From: Parapedobacter sp. SGR-10
Lineage (GTDB): Bacteria; Bacteroidota; Bacteroidia; Sphingobacteriales; Sphingobacteriaceae
Direction: 5' to 3'
DNA: 64,000 nucleotides
Assembly (NCBI RefSeq): GCF_011030405.1
Contig: NZ_JAAJTJ010000001.1
Location: 310,001 to 374,000, forward strand
Position 1 is the stretch's first letter; each line of letters begins with the position of its first letter. The notes beneath the pieces were generated by a model, which saw nothing but the letters and a program-made list of their open reading frames with translations, was not told the origin of the DNA and did not search any database. A program made the translations under genes and the position numbers. Positions 18,619-27,035 of the stretch are shown in pieces.

Positions 18619-18681
18619 TAATAATATATATTTTCCCAAAAAGGCTGTCCTTACCTTTTTGACTTTTACTTACGCAAAACC

Positions 18682-19740
18682 ATGATTACAAAAGAGCAAA
18701 TATTACACGCATTGAGCCATGTAGAAGAACCGGATCTGAAAAAAGATCTGGTGACGCTGAACATGATACAAAATATCGAAATCTATCCGGACAAAATTAA
18801 ATTCGACGTCATACTGACGACACCGGCCTGCCCGCTCAAGGGACATATTGAACATGCCTGCCGAAATGCTATTGCGCTTTTCGTGGACAAAGATATCGCC
18901 GTGGATATCAACATGACATCACGCGTTACTGCTGTAGACAGCAACCAGTTAAAAGGTATCAAGAATATCGTTCTGGTTTCTTCCGGCAAAGGTGGTGTAG
19001 GAAAATCAACAATAGCCTCCAACCTTGCCCTAGCCTTGGCCGCGACAGGAGCTAAGACAGGTCTCCTGGATGCCGATATCTATGGACCATCGCTACCGAT
19101 TATGTTTGGTCTACAAGGCGCCAAGCCCGCAGCGACACAGACACCCGATGGCAAGACCAAGATAGAACCCATTGAAAAATATGGCCTCAAATTATTGTCC
19201 ATAGGTTTCTTTACCGATCCGAACCAACCTATTCCTTGGCGTGGTCCTATGGCTACATCCGCCATCAAACAATTGTTCAATGACGCCGAGTGGGGAGAAC
19301 TCGACTACCTGGTCGTGGATATGCCTCCCGGCACAGGGGATATACACATTACCGTTGCACAGACGTACCCCATAGCCGGAGCCATCATTGTCACAACACC
19401 TCAACAAGTCGCTTTGGCAGATGCTATCAAAGGCATGGCCATGTACCGTATGGAGGGCATCAATATCCCTATCGTCGGTATCGTGGAAAACATGTCTTAC
19501 TTTACGCCTGCCGAATTGCCGGACAACAAGTACTACATCTTCGGAAAAGATGGTGGCAAACGTTTGGCCGAGGACAACCAAGTACCTTTCCTTGGGGGGA
19601 TACCACTGGTCAAATCCGTCGCCGATGCCGGAGACAACGGTTTTCCGATCGCCTTGGATCACGACGATCCCACAGCAAAGGCTTTTGCCGATCTGGCCGG
19701 AAGGGTCGCACAGGAGTTGAGTATACTGGCAAATAGGTAA
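18682..19740 (+). CDS. mrp: Mrp/NBP35-type iron-sulfur carrier ATPase
   Basis: The 352-residue protein starts with a MIP18/DUF59-like domain (residues 1-85, with TPACPLKGHI) followed by a deviant-Walker MinD/Mrp ATPase: GKGGVGKST at 102-110, LDADIYGPSLPIMFG, and VVDMPPGTGDIHIT. It should carry and insert [4Fe-4S] clusters. The CPxC motif used by many Mrp/ApbC proteins to bind the bridging cluster is missing: after VENMSYF the sequence continues TPAELPDNKYYIFGKDGG. The gene stands alone, and the first of two duplicated terminators follows. Confidence 0.93.
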   Translation: MITKEQILHALSHVEEPDLKKDLVTLNMIQNIEIYPDKIKFDVILTTPACPLKGHIEHACRNAIALFVDKDIAVDINMTSRVTAVDSNQLKGIKNIVLVSSGKGGVGKSTIASNLALALAATGAKTGLLDADIYGPSLPIMFGLQGAKPAATQTPDGKTKIEPIEKYGLKLLSIGFFTDPNQPIPWRGPMATSAIKQLFNDAEWGELDYLVVDMPPGTGDIHITVAQTYPIAGAIIVTTPQQVALADAIKGMAMYRMEGINIPIVGIVENMSYFTPAELPDNKYYIFGKDGGKRLAEDNQVPFLGGIPLVKSVADAGDNGFPIALDHDDPTAKAFADLAGRVAQELSILANR

Positions 19741-20055
19741 AAACGATAAAGACTTCCGAATTTTTAAGGACAAAGCTGATGGGTCGCCGCTTGGAAACCT
19801 CGGAAGTCCCCTATCTGTTAAAAAATCTTAAATCCAACAGCCGGTTATACTATTGGCGTACAACTCGCCGTTATAACAGTAATTTCATATTTTAGGTTAA
19901 TAATTGGTTTGCAAAAAATCCCGTAGTTCCCCGCTACGGGATTTTTTTTGTGACCCCAAATATATCAACCTCTTTTATCGTTTAAGTGTAGCGATATCCA
20001 TATAGAACCCGTATCTTAACTAATATTACACCATAAGAAACCAAATAAAATCCAC
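19741..20055. other. 315-bp intergenic region between mrp and a lipoprotein gene
   Basis: It contains the terminator at 19898-19952 and an AT-rich leader before the lipoprotein gene. I see no other gene or RNA in it. Confidence 0.6.
19898..19952. terminator. Strong terminator, first of two near-identical copies
   Basis: AAAATCCCGTAG and CTACGGGATTTT form a GC-capped stem with a T8 tail at 19914-19949. The surrounding 55 nt match 20853-20907 at all but two positions, including the leading TAATAATTGG. Confidence 0.85.
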
Positions 20056-20661
20056 ATGAAAACAATCCTCCGCATCATCTTAGCATCGGTACTAATTACC
20101 GCTACATCCTGTGACAAAGAAGAATTAGCCTATCAGGATGAATATGAAAAAAGCTATAAGGCATGGCTCGATTTCAAGAAGGAATCCAACAATAGCTATG
20201 CGTATACCATGTTACGCTATCACGACGAATTGATATCCACCCTGACAACCATAACGGTGGAATCCGGTACGGTCATCGGCAGGGAATTCAGATACCATTT
20301 TATCGGCAATGTCGCTATGCCCGAGGGAGGTTGGGATAAGCAAACAGCCATCGACGCGTTCAAATCCTTCGGATATTCCGTTGAATGGTATAGCCAAGAA
20401 AATCTATTAGACCAGTTACAATGGACAGAAAACAGGGAAGAGATCGGAACACATCAATATGGTGGTATCTGGACATTGGACGAAGTGTACAAACTCGCCA
20501 AAAACAACTGGTTCGTAAAACGAAAAAATGCCGAAACCTACTTCCGAGCTGATAACAATGGAATGATCTCCAGTTGTGGCTATGTAGAGAACGGATGTTA
20601 TCACGAAGGATGTTCCGAGAGTTTCATCCGTATTGTTTCCATCGAAAAACTCAGTGACTAA
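20056..20661 (+). CDS. Small lipoprotein of unknown function
   Basis: The 201-residue protein has a lipoprotein signal peptide with the lipobox Cys at about residue 19 (TATSC, followed by D) and is otherwise soluble and rich in Tyr, Trp, Glu and Lys. Four cysteines near the C-terminus (SSCGYVENGCYHEGCSE) could bind metal or form disulfides. An N-terminal segment (DEYEKSYKAWLDFKKESNNSYAY) resembles small secreted Bacteroidota lipoproteins of unknown role; no family is assigned. The start is the ATG at 20056. It is a single-gene unit with its own terminator at 20682-20718, and the duplicated hairpins at 19898 and 20853 bracket it. Confidence 0.75.
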   Translation: MKTILRIILASVLITATSCDKEELAYQDEYEKSYKAWLDFKKESNNSYAYTMLRYHDELISTLTTITVESGTVIGREFRYHFIGNVAMPEGGWDKQTAIDAFKSFGYSVEWYSQENLLDQLQWTENREEIGTHQYGGIWTLDEVYKLAKNNWFVKRKNAETYFRADNNGMISSCGYVENGCYHEGCSESFIRIVSIEKLSD

Positions 20662-20681
20662 CTGGCCCTTGATATTTTAAT

Positions 20682-20718
20682 AAAAGGAGGTTGTCTTTTG
20701 GAGATAGCCTCCTTTTTT
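20682..20718 (+). terminator. Lipoprotein gene terminator
   Basis: AAAAGGAGG...CCTCCTTTTTT forms a stem with a T-tail 20 bp after the stop codon at 20661. Confidence 0.8.
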
Positions 20719-20852
20719 ATTATTTATTCATATGTATTGGTAGTAACCTCCATTCAAAGACATGTCAATACTCCATAGACATTGCGCTACCTTTACCAAA
20801 GACTACAGATTTTACAATGGGACTCCCCCTAATATGTCACAAGCTTGTATTA

Positions 20853-20907
20853 TAATAATTGGTCTGCAAAAAATCCCGTAGCTCCCCGCTACGGGATTTT
20901 TTTTGTG
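20853..20907. terminator. Second copy of the 19898 terminator
   Basis: The 55 nt are identical to 19898-19952 except at two positions, and the 12-bp stem and T8 tail are intact. No gene ends just before it on the plus strand, so it appears to be a duplicated module rather than a gene's own terminator. Confidence 0.75.
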
Positions 20908-20985
20908 GTCACTTATTGTCATCAAGCCATTTTTCATATTGTTACGGATGAATCCACCTACAAACGCAATCTAAAGAATGGCTGA

Positions 20986-21117
20986 CTCTATCCGATTTGT
21001 CTGAATAGCGTAGACGAATATCTTGAAGAAGATATACGGATGGCGTTGGAAGAAAGCCGACGGCGTGGACGTATCTCGTTATGCCTTCATAGTAGTGATG
21101 AATTCCTTTTTGAATAA
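20986..21117 (+). pseudogene. Possible remnant of a WbuC-like cupin protein
   Basis: A 43-codon open stretch without a start codon encodes LEESRRRGRISLCLHSSDEF and ends in a stop. The SRRR...CLHSS pattern resembles the N-terminal part of WbuC-family cupin metalloproteins, where a basic segment precedes a CLH motif and an EM(I/L) segment. After the stop another frame reads MMAINRI, which could be the frameshifted continuation. The similarity is short and judged by eye. Confidence 0.25.
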
Positions 21118-21163
21118 AATGATGGCCATAAACAGGATTGCTTCTACCATAACGCGACTACTG

Positions 21164-21477
21164 TTTAGGATAAAGTGCATGTACACTGTGATATAGTATA
21201 CAGTGTACGTGGCAAAGAATGCAGCGTTTGTTGCAAACTGTACTGCGTTTACGGCAGACGCACTACGGTTTGTTGCAAACGTAGCTGTGACATATCCGTT
21301 ACCGACCTGTTAGCTTCCATGTGTATTGACTTTTCGATAAAGTGGTTTGCCTTTTCGGCAAAGACTGTTGAGTTTAGGGTGAAGTATGAGCTGTTTATGA
21401 CAAACTGTATGCTGTCTATGGCGAAAGCAAAGCTGTAAATGGGGATGTCATGATTTTTTTCGGACAGTACAAACAAG
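21164..21477. repeat. Degenerate 21-nt minisatellite, about 15 units
   Basis: Units begin every 21 nt from 21164, with one 20-nt unit at 21353. Well-preserved units start at 21206, 21227, 21248, 21269, 21373, 21394 and 21415, with a consensus close to TTTAYGGCAAACTGTA followed by YGCTG. Units 7-8 are badly eroded. Read as protein the period is seven residues with a recurring hydrophobic-x-x-Lys pattern (FSAKTVE, FRVKYEL), but flanking stops and erosion make coding unlikely. Confidence 0.75.
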
Positions 21478-21727
21478 ATTGTTTATGACATGGATAAAGA
21501 AGCTTTCGTTATTAACAAAATATACATTGTCACAAATGCATTTGCCCAGCTACTTTTACGATCATGCCTATGCACATGGATCGCAACTGCTCTGTAGATA
21601 GTACCCGTAAATCATGGGGACTGGTCAATGAATAGGTTACTAGCACCCAACATCATTAATTAAGAAGTTAACCGTTCCTATATGTACCAAATTATCTAGG
21701 TTTATTAATATAGATAGATATAAAGTA

Positions 21728-21763
21728 AAAAAGGCCGCACAACCAATGGTGTACGACCTTTTT
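21728..21763 (-). terminator. SusD gene terminator
   Basis: AAAAAGGCCGCAC pairs with GTGTACGACCTTTTT (G-U pairs and a small bulge). It lies just downstream of the SusD-like stop on the minus strand and has A/T tracts on both sides. Confidence 0.7.
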
Positions 21764-21780
21764 ATTTTAATTATTCTAAA

Positions 21781-23136
21781 CTATTCAGCCCACCACACCG
21801 GAACATCTAATGCTATAAACTTTGCATTAGGATTATACAGTGTTGTTTCTTTAGGAAATGGTAATCGCTTAGGTATAACATTCAACATCGCTCCCACAGA
21901 TTGCGGACGTGGAGTAAGTGCAGGGATACCTGTACGTCTAAAATCATTGTAAGCTTCTATTGATTGATTAAACATTGCTACCCATTTCTCTGTCAAGACT
22001 TCTGTCTCGGATGGAGAAGTATATGTTGCGATAGCACTACCATCATTTGCTCCATTAGTCACATATTCCACAGAAGCTTTTATAGCATCATTTAGTGCAC
22101 CAGAAGCATCTCCTCCAGTTCTTGCCAATACTTCTGCCTCAATAAATTTAGCTTCGTAATACGTTACGATTGGATAACTATGGGCCTCACTAAAGAAGCT
22201 ACCTGATCCAGATATATCAGGATCTATTGCCTCCTGCGTGATATCTCCACCAAGATATACACCTCCCTCATTTTTAGTTAAATAGTAAGAAATACGCGGG
22301 TCACTTGTAGAATTCAATCTATCTACAAACAATTTGCTGGCACCAATGTACCCTGGTCTCTCATTTTGAAAAGCTCCCCATTGATTTGGGGCAGTTGCAT
22401 CGTGCACAGCTTCGGCATTCTCACTATTAGCAGATATTCCTTTTGACAAATAATCCAAAATCTTAGTATTATTATCTGCTTTATTGGAAAGTCTATTCAG
22501 GTATCGTGCCCTTAATGTATAAGCAGCTTTTGTCCACAGCTCAACATCACCTTCATGAATTAAATCATCTTCAGCCGGAAGATATATATTTTCATCTTCA
22601 TTACGCTCGAAATCAGCTATTGCTTCTCCCAAGAGAGCATCTATACTTGCATAGATGTCTTGTTGCGAATCTAACTTCGGTGTTCGTATTCCTTCGTCTA
22701 TGCGAAATGCTTCAGAAAAAGGTACATCGCCCCATAAATCTGTAGCCATACCGATGGTCATTGCCATAACTACTTTTCCTATACCTGCGTAATAAGGATT
22801 TTCATCACCTGCTTGGTTAATCATTATTTTTGCATTATGCATAGTACTTACATATAAACCTTCCCAAGAATTGGCATAGTCACCTTCCGTAATAAAGTAA
22901 TTTTGTACGTCTGAATATTGATTACTCAATCCTACAGAATGCTGCACAAAGATACTGCTTTGGCGAGATAATTCTCCCTCAAGATTCGCAAATACATTTA
23001 CTTCCAATGCTGTTAACAAAGTGGACAAAGTCGCACTACCAGGTTCGGTCGGGTCGATATACAGATCATCCCCGGTCTTGCATCCAACAAAAAATGTCAG
23101 ACATGCTATATATAATATTTTAAAATACTTTTTCAT
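21781..23136 (-). CDS. SusD/RagB-like outer-membrane lipoprotein (SusD-like_2 type)
   Basis: The 451-residue lipoprotein has a lipobox (FFVGC, about residue 19) and the helix-rich SusD-like_2 body: QNYFITEGDYANSWEGLYVSTMHNAK, ADLWGDVPFSEAF, LWTKAAYTLRARYLNRL, and YPIVTYYEAKFIEAEVLARTG near the C-terminus. It forms the surface lid of a SusC transporter and binds a glycan, peptide or other oligomer. It follows SusC by 18 bp. No glycoside hydrolase, regulator or sigma gene is adjacent, so the substrate is unknown. Base composition is strikingly AT-rich (some 60-base stretches are about 25% GC) against its neighbours. Confidence 0.9.
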   Translation of the reverse strand: MKKYFKILYIACLTFFVGCKTGDDLYIDPTEPGSATLSTLLTALEVNVFANLEGELSRQSSIFVQHSVGLSNQYSDVQNYFITEGDYANSWEGLYVSTMHNAKIMINQAGDENPYYAGIGKVVMAMTIGMATDLWGDVPFSEAFRIDEGIRTPKLDSQQDIYASIDALLGEAIADFERNEDENIYLPAEDDLIHEGDVELWTKAAYTLRARYLNRLSNKADNNTKILDYLSKGISANSENAEAVHDATAPNQWGAFQNERPGYIGASKLFVDRLNSTSDPRISYYLTKNEGGVYLGGDITQEAIDPDISGSGSFFSEAHSYPIVTYYEAKFIEAEVLARTGGDASGALNDAIKASVEYVTNGANDGSAIATYTSPSETEVLTEKWVAMFNQSIEAYNDFRRTGIPALTPRPQSVGAMLNVIPKRLPFPKETTLYNPNAKFIALDVPVWWAE

Positions 23137-23154
23137 GTTATTACGAGTTTTGAA

Positions 23155-26100
23155 TTAAAAACCTATACGCAAATTGAGTGAATACGAACGAGTTCCTGGA
23201 TTATTGTAATAGTCATATCCTGCAAAATTCTGACTAGATCCAGTTAAACTTGTTTCGGGATCTACTCCTTTGTATTTTGTAAATAACAAAGGATTCCTTA
23301 AATTCACTCCCAATTGTAGATAATCTATGGCTTTCGAAATCTTTTTGAAACGATAACTCAAATCCACAGATCTCAATCTAACCCATGATCCGTCCTCAAT
23401 AGCTATCTCTGAATTCGAATTTCCTAGATAACCAGAACCAAAATAAAGTTCACTACTTATGGGAGTTGTATTTTTAGTTCCATCCGCATAAACACCATCA
23501 ATTACGTAGGTTCTGTCTCTGTCTGCTGTAATATCAGCTCTTCCTCTCTGAACCAATGTTGCATAGGTACCACCCCATATTTTTCCACCCTTTCTTATAT
23601 CCCAAAGGAAAGAAAATGAAAAATCCTTATACTTGAATTCATTATTGATATTCATCAGCCAATCCGGAATAGTACTACCTACATTCCCTAAAGAACTCTC
23701 GTATTCAGGAAGACCATTTGACGCAATAATGATATTGCCATTGTTATCTCGCTTAAATCTTTGAGAATACATTACTCCGAAAGGTTCTCCCACAATTGCA
23801 TAAGATTGAGGAGCAGCAAATGCTGTACCGATACTCAGTTCGGACACGCCTTCTGCCAATTCCAATACTTCATTGTCATTTGTCGACCAATTTACCCGGG
23901 CATTCCAACTAAAATCAGAAGATTTAACGATAGTACCTTCCAGACCTAACTCAATCCCCGTGTTTCTCATCTTTCCGATATTATTATAGAAATAAGAATA
24001 ACCTGTGGTTGGATCTATTGGTTGCTGAATCAACAAATCCGTAGATATCTGTTGATAATAGGTAAAATCTAATACTAGTCGACTCTTGAAGAACCTCATC
24101 TCCAATCCAGCTTCATATCCCTCATTCCTTTCTGGACGAAAATCATCTGCAACGGTTAAAGAACTCATAGCAAAACCTGTCTGTCCCATATATGGGAAAG
24201 AAAAGCCATTGGTCATTCCGTCTGCAATAAACGGAACGGTAAAATATGTTCTATCAGAATATATATTTGGAGAGATACCAACATTAGAATATGCAAGCCT
24301 AATCTTACCGTAGTCTACAAAACTAGAATTGCCCAATAGATGCGAGAATACATATGAGATATCCGCCTTAGGATAGAAAAATCCTTTGCCATCTTTTCCA
24401 AAAGTAGTAGACCATTCTTTTCTACCTGTCAAGGTCAAAAATAATAAATTTCTATAATCGACAGTAGCATCCAAGAATATAGCTTTACTATTTTGGTACT
24501 CTTCGTTATTACTTGTATATAAGTCCTTCGCAGAAGCTAAATTATAGTAACCGGCCAAACTTAGATTTCTACCTCTTCCAAATAGAGATGAATATTGCTT
24601 ATAGTTAAAGTTTCCGCCTAAAAGGGCATTTAAACTGAAATCTGGAGACAACTCTTTATTGTACTTTAGCAATAGATCACTATAAATATTCCGATAATTC
24701 ACATCGGTATATTTCACTTCTCCCCATTGCGCTGAATAGTCATCCCCATTTGACCCTACTGCATAGATTTGTTTACCGGATGTGCCATACGAGTCTAGTC
24801 CAGTTTTCCAATTAACCGAAAAATTTTCATCCAATTTGATATCTGTATATACATTTCCTACAATACGATTGTTTTCCTCTGTATAAGGGTTATATTTTGC
24901 TGACCAAAGAGGATTATCATATCCAGCAAAATAGGTTTTCTGCGTACCATCCTCCTCATTTTCATAGTCTGCAATATTAAACTCTGCAGGATTTCTCAAC
25001 AATCCCAACATAACTCCCGCTGTATTGCTACCATTTTGGGTTGCCCTTGTATTGGAATTGGTATAGCTCAAAGTTCCTCCAACATTCATCCAATCCGATA
25101 GCTTCGTATCCGAACTCAAACGTGCAGTATAACGGTTGAACTTAGAGAAAGGAATAATACCTTCGTTATTTGTAGATCCAATGGAAAATCTAAACGAAGT
25201 CTTTTCTCCTCCAGATGTAATAGCTAGGTTATTGTTATAATTTTTTCCGGTTTGGAAAAAATTACCCAAGTTATCATATACTTGCGTACCAGAGGCTTCC
25301 AAATCTGGACCCCAGCTATTGGGCGCTGTAGCAGAATATACTCCACCTGCCCCTTGACCATACTTGCTTTGTAATTTTGGCAATTTATTGACTTCTTGGA
25401 GTTCCAGCCCGGTTGAGAATGTAATTCCAAGACCCGACCCTAATTTCCCTTTTTTTGTAGTATAAATTATTGCCCCGTTTCCTGCTGCTTGTCCGTAAAG
25501 AGCTGCAGCAGCTGGCCCCTTTAATATAGTTACAGTTTCAATATCCTCCGGATTAATATCCAATGCCCTATTCCCAAGCTGCACCCCGGCCAAAAATTGG
25601 TTATAAGGGTCATCCCCTGCCCTTGGAAAATTAACACCATTGTCAATTGGAACCCCATCGACAACTATCAAAGGTTGATTGTCACCCGAAAAAGTTGCGG
25701 GACCTCGTAACACAACTTTTGAAGAAGCTCCCGGTGTACCACTGGAAGAAGTGATCTGTACTCCCGTAGCTTTGGCAGCCAAACCTTGAATAATGTTAGA
25801 TTCGCCAGATTTTACTAAGTCCTCTCCACTCACATTGGAGACAGAATAACCAACAGATCTCCTATCTTTGGAAATTCCCAATGCTGTTACCACCACTTCC
25901 TCTAGAGCCTCCGAATCATCGACCAACTGCACGTTAATCACAGCCTGATTGCCTACCGTAACCCGTTGGCTTGCATAGCCAATGTACGAAAAGCTCAATA
26001 CCGAACTATTCGATACCGAGATGGAATAATTTCCCGAACCGTCTGTCTGCGTGGCTGTAGTCGATCCTACTACCGACACAGAGACCCCACTGATGGGCGA

Positions 26101-26208
26101 CCCGTCTGTAGCGGAGGTGACCTTACCACTCACCTGACGATCCTGCGCGTAAGATACCCCTATCAGGAATACCAGCGCAAAAATTGAACTGAGTAATTTT
26201 TGTTTCAT
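23155..26208 (-). CDS. SusC/RagA-type TonB-dependent transporter (no STN domain)
   Basis: The 1017-residue protein has a signal peptide (ending SYAQ), a carboxypeptidase-regulatory-like domain (about residues 24-95, GKVTSATDGSPISGVSVSV), a TonB-box/plug region starting near EALEEVVVTALG, the GVQITSSSGTPGASSKVVLRG plug motif in pieces, and a 22-strand-type barrel ending SLNLRIGF. No STN domain is present, so sigma/anti-sigma signalling is not expected. It precedes the SusD gene. The first ~330 bases of the gene are GC-rich (50-60% in several 60-base lines) while the rest is 33-43%; the change falls near the junction of the N-terminal domain and the plug. Confidence 0.93.
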   Translation of the reverse strand: MKQKLLSSIFALVFLIGVSYAQDRQVSGKVTSATDGSPISGVSVSVVGSTTATQTDGSGNYSISVSNSSVLSFSYIGYASQRVTVGNQAVINVQLVDDSEALEEVVVTALGISKDRRSVGYSVSNVSGEDLVKSGESNIIQGLAAKATGVQITSSSGTPGASSKVVLRGPATFSGDNQPLIVVDGVPIDNGVNFPRAGDDPYNQFLAGVQLGNRALDINPEDIETVTILKGPAAAALYGQAAGNGAIIYTTKKGKLGSGLGITFSTGLELQEVNKLPKLQSKYGQGAGGVYSATAPNSWGPDLEASGTQVYDNLGNFFQTGKNYNNNLAITSGGEKTSFRFSIGSTNNEGIIPFSKFNRYTARLSSDTKLSDWMNVGGTLSYTNSNTRATQNGSNTAGVMLGLLRNPAEFNIADYENEEDGTQKTYFAGYDNPLWSAKYNPYTEENNRIVGNVYTDIKLDENFSVNWKTGLDSYGTSGKQIYAVGSNGDDYSAQWGEVKYTDVNYRNIYSDLLLKYNKELSPDFSLNALLGGNFNYKQYSSLFGRGRNLSLAGYYNLASAKDLYTSNNEEYQNSKAIFLDATVDYRNLLFLTLTGRKEWSTTFGKDGKGFFYPKADISYVFSHLLGNSSFVDYGKIRLAYSNVGISPNIYSDRTYFTVPFIADGMTNGFSFPYMGQTGFAMSSLTVADDFRPERNEGYEAGLEMRFFKSRLVLDFTYYQQISTDLLIQQPIDPTTGYSYFYNNIGKMRNTGIELGLEGTIVKSSDFSWNARVNWSTNDNEVLELAEGVSELSIGTAFAAPQSYAIVGEPFGVMYSQRFKRDNNGNIIIASNGLPEYESSLGNVGSTIPDWLMNINNEFKYKDFSFSFLWDIRKGGKIWGGTYATLVQRGRADITADRDRTYVIDGVYADGTKNTTPISSELYFGSGYLGNSNSEIAIEDGSWVRLRSVDLSYRFKKISKAIDYLQLGVNLRNPLLFTKYKGVDPETSLTGSSQNFAGYDYYNNPGTRSYSLNLRIGF

Positions 26209-26424
26209 GTGTTTGTTGTGTTAGTTAAAAAAATCCTGCCTATAGCAATAGTTAGTGACGAATATGTGTTAAAAAGTGTTAAACACAAGGGCAAATATAT
26301 AACACTATTATTACAGTTACAAATAATTTCAAAAAAAAATAATGCATGCATAGTATATCGACTACATAATCTTCGGCTCTTGTGTTAGGAGATAACAATG
26401 TATTATGAAAAAAGTTTCACAAAA

Positions 26425-26456
26425 AAACCTATAAGGTTTGGGAACCTTATAGGTTT
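26425..26456. repeat. Perfect inverted repeat around CCTATAAGG
   Basis: AAACCTATAAGGTT (26425-26438) and AACCTTATAGGTTT (26443-26456) are perfect complements with a 4-nt loop. A related palindrome, AAAGCCTATAAGGCTTT, stands at 33513-33529. Hairpins on this CCTATAAGG theme are common between genes in Bacteroidota. It may terminate transcription. Confidence 0.65.
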
Positions 26457-26504
26457 ATGTATTGCTACAAGAAAGGTGTATAAAAAGTACGTTTTACCTT
26501 TTTT

Positions 26505-26640
26505 TGTCATTCCGACAAATAGGAGGAATCTAAAAACAGACTATTATAATCACGTATTCAGATCCCTGACTGCCGTCAGGCAGGGTTTGCAGATCCCTCC
26601 TATTCCCGAATGCTTTCGGGACAAGCTGTCGGGATGACAT
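26505..26640. repeat. MITE-like element with GTCATTCCGAC ends
   Basis: TGTCATTCCGAC (26505-26516) and GTCGGGATGACA (26628-26639) are inverted with one difference, and AAATAGGAGGAATC recurs inverted at 26592-26604. The right arm also contains an extra hairpin (CCCGAA/TTCGGG), and the middle folds through CCTGAC...GTCAGG. No protein is encoded. Confidence 0.65.
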
Positions 26641-26675
26641 TAAAGAACGATTTTGCTTTATTTTTCGTCCTCATT

Positions 26676-27035
26676 TTAATACTGCCCGGTATTCAGCATG
26701 ACCAATGTACAGGCTTCAACAGGTTCGATCCCTTGTTCTTCAAGCATCTTGACCAATTCAGGGTTTTCTGCACCGGGGTTGAATATGACCCGCTTGGGTT
26801 TTGTCTGCAATATATAGTCGTAATAAGGGGGTTGATTTCTGGGGCCTACATATAATGTAATCGTATCTACGTCCGAGTGCAGGGTGACAGGAGGCTCTAT
26901 AGCTACTCCGGCGACTTCACCGACTTTTCGACCTACATTTATTATAGGGTATCCTTTCCGAACCAGCTTGTTTGCCACTAAATAAGAGTATCGGGCCGGA
27001 TTGGTACTCGCTCCCAGTATTAAGGTTTTTTTCAT
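26676..27035 (-). CDS. CoA-binding domain protein (YccU-like)
   Basis: The 119-residue protein is a single Rossmann-type CoA-binding domain: KKTLILGASTNPARYSYLVANKLVRKG, PIINVGRK, IEPPVTLHSDVDTITLYVGPRNQ, YDYILQTKPKRVIFNPGAENPEL and EACTLVMLNTGQY. The family resembles the CoA-binding domain of succinyl-CoA synthetase but lacks catalytic domains, and its role is not settled. The start at 27035 (MKKTLILG) is chosen because the family begins there; the frame stays open upstream without family sequence. It stands alone between repeat elements. Confidence 0.85.
   Translation of the reverse strand: MKKTLILGASTNPARYSYLVANKLVRKGYPIINVGRKVGEVAGVAIEPPVTLHSDVDTITLYVGPRNQPPYYDYILQTKPKRVIFNPGAENPELVKMLEEQGIEPVEACTLVMLNTGQY

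Larger units (their letters stand above)
17815..18681. other. 867-bp intergenic region with a dispersed repeat
   Basis: No credible protein gene is visible between the divergent transglycosylase and mrp genes. About 18020-18515 is copy A of the non-coding repeat listed separately. The last 90 bp before mrp are AT-rich and carry its promoter. Confidence 0.7.
20662..21780. other. 1.1-kb gene desert with terminator, gene remnant and minisatellite
   Basis: No intact gene is convincing here. From left to right it holds the lipoprotein terminator, a second copy of the 19898 terminator, a short coding-like fragment (20986-21117), a 21-nt-period degenerate repeat (21164-21477), AT-rich sequence, and the terminator of the SusD gene (21728-21763). 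Confidence 0.7.
26209..26675. other. 467-bp intergenic region with inverted-repeat elements
   Basis: The first 190 bp are AT-rich and should hold the SusC promoter. A perfect 14-bp inverted repeat follows (26425-26456), then a MITE-like element (26505-26640). No gene is seen. Confidence 0.6.

Noticed and set aside
21175-21438. A Cys-rich 87-residue open reading frame in the minisatellite
   Set aside because: It runs along the eroded 21-nt repeat, has no relatives I recognise, and its periodicity is explained by the DNA repeat.
21164-21477. A CRISPR array
   Set aside because: The period is 21 nt with no separate unique spacers, units vary throughout, and no cas genes are near.
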